A DNA stretch of 5,615 nucleotides. Origin: Bacteroidota bacterium (lineage in GTDB: Bacteria; Bacteroidota; Bacteroidia; Flavobacteriales; Flavobacteriaceae). Shown in pieces: positions 5,314 through 5,615 of this stretch (position 1 is its first letter; every line of letters begins with the position of its first letter). A model generated the notes under the pieces. That model made no database searches, had not been told where the DNA came from, and saw nothing but the letters and a program-made list of their open reading frames with translations. The translations under genes were made by a program, and so were the position numbers. The DNA lies in contig JAJYTI010000144.1 in NCBI GenBank assembly GCA_021793135.1, forward strand, positions 1 to 5,615, given 5' to 3'.

Positions 5314-5615
5314 TTATTCTTCTTCTAGGTTATTAAAAGTGTCTACTGGAGAAAGTTCTTTTGGAAAAAGCTTATCAGAGTCTAAATAGAAGTAATTCTT
5401 CTTTTCTAACGCTAAGACATTAAAAATTAGAAACTGATGGTAATAGGATAGTTCTATAGACGGCGGAAGGTTGAAGTCTTTTGCAGTTTTACCATCTTTA
5501 TGCCTATTAAATAACTCTGTAATGTTATTAAGGAAATAGGTATTCACTCTTTGATGATTCGCTCTATATTTATTTTCATAGAAAACGGTATTTTTCGCCG
5601 TACAATAGATTAAGA
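5314..5615 (-). CDS. Unrecognised protein, 3' part, runs off the right edge
   Basis: The - strand frame is open from the right edge to the TAA at 5314-5316, about 100 codons. A GTG at 5547 could serve as a start, but the frame continues upstream without a stop to the edge with protein-like sequence (YCTAKNTVFYENKYRANHQR), so the gene very probably begins outside the window. The visible part is rich in Asn, Phe, Tyr and Leu and ends in an acidic tail (NNLEEE). It shows no signal, membrane helix or motif that I can assign. It precedes the secreted protein gene by 32 bases on the same strand and may belong to the same transcription unit. Confidence 0.65.
   Translation of the reverse strand, partial: LIYCTAKNTVFYENKYRANHQRVNTYFLNNITELFNRHKDGKTAKDFNLPPSIELSYYHQFLIFNVLALEKKNYFYLDSDKLFPKELSPVDTFNNLEEE

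Overview
The window is AT-rich, has no clear Shine-Dalgarno sequences, prefers TAA stops, and carries protein families typical of Bacteroidetes mobile elements. It most likely comes from a member of the Flavobacteriia or a close relative. This is inferred from composition and gene order; no taxonomic marker gene is present.

The left and central part (about 1-4090, all on the + strand) is the replication and mobilization core of a mobilizable element, either an integrative mobilizable element or a plasmid. In order it holds: the 3' part of a VirE-family P-loop ATPase/helicase-like gene that enters from the left edge; a toprim primase-like gene whose N-terminal zinc-finger fold has lost its zinc ligands; a hairpin-rich noncoding stretch that is a good oriT candidate, with a nic-like TATCTTGC; a small MobC-like ribbon-helix-helix accessory protein; a MOBP-type relaxase with an intact HxxxxHxHxH signature; and a coiled-coil, single-pass membrane protein coupled to the relaxase by an ATGA overlap. 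A rho-independent terminator closes the operon at about 4058-4086.

The most unusual element is noncoding. A cassette built on the octamer CCTTGCCC occurs twice in the same orientation, at 872-953 and 4236-4317. The copies align without gaps (64 of 82 bases identical) and share the same layout: two abutting direct octamers, an inverted octamer 54 bases from the cassette start, and another direct octamer at 74. The two copies bracket the primase-oriT-mobC-relaxase-coiled-coil block, suggesting binding sites of an element-encoded replication or control system.

Right of the second cassette lies a 150-base AT-rich stretch with three separate palindromes. It is followed by a - strand gene group convergent with the mobilization operon: a partial unrecognised gene running off the right edge, a secreted or periplasmic protein with a Gly/Ala-rich helix, and a 64-residue two-helix membrane protein. 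This group could be cargo of the element or flanking host DNA; the sequence does not decide between them.
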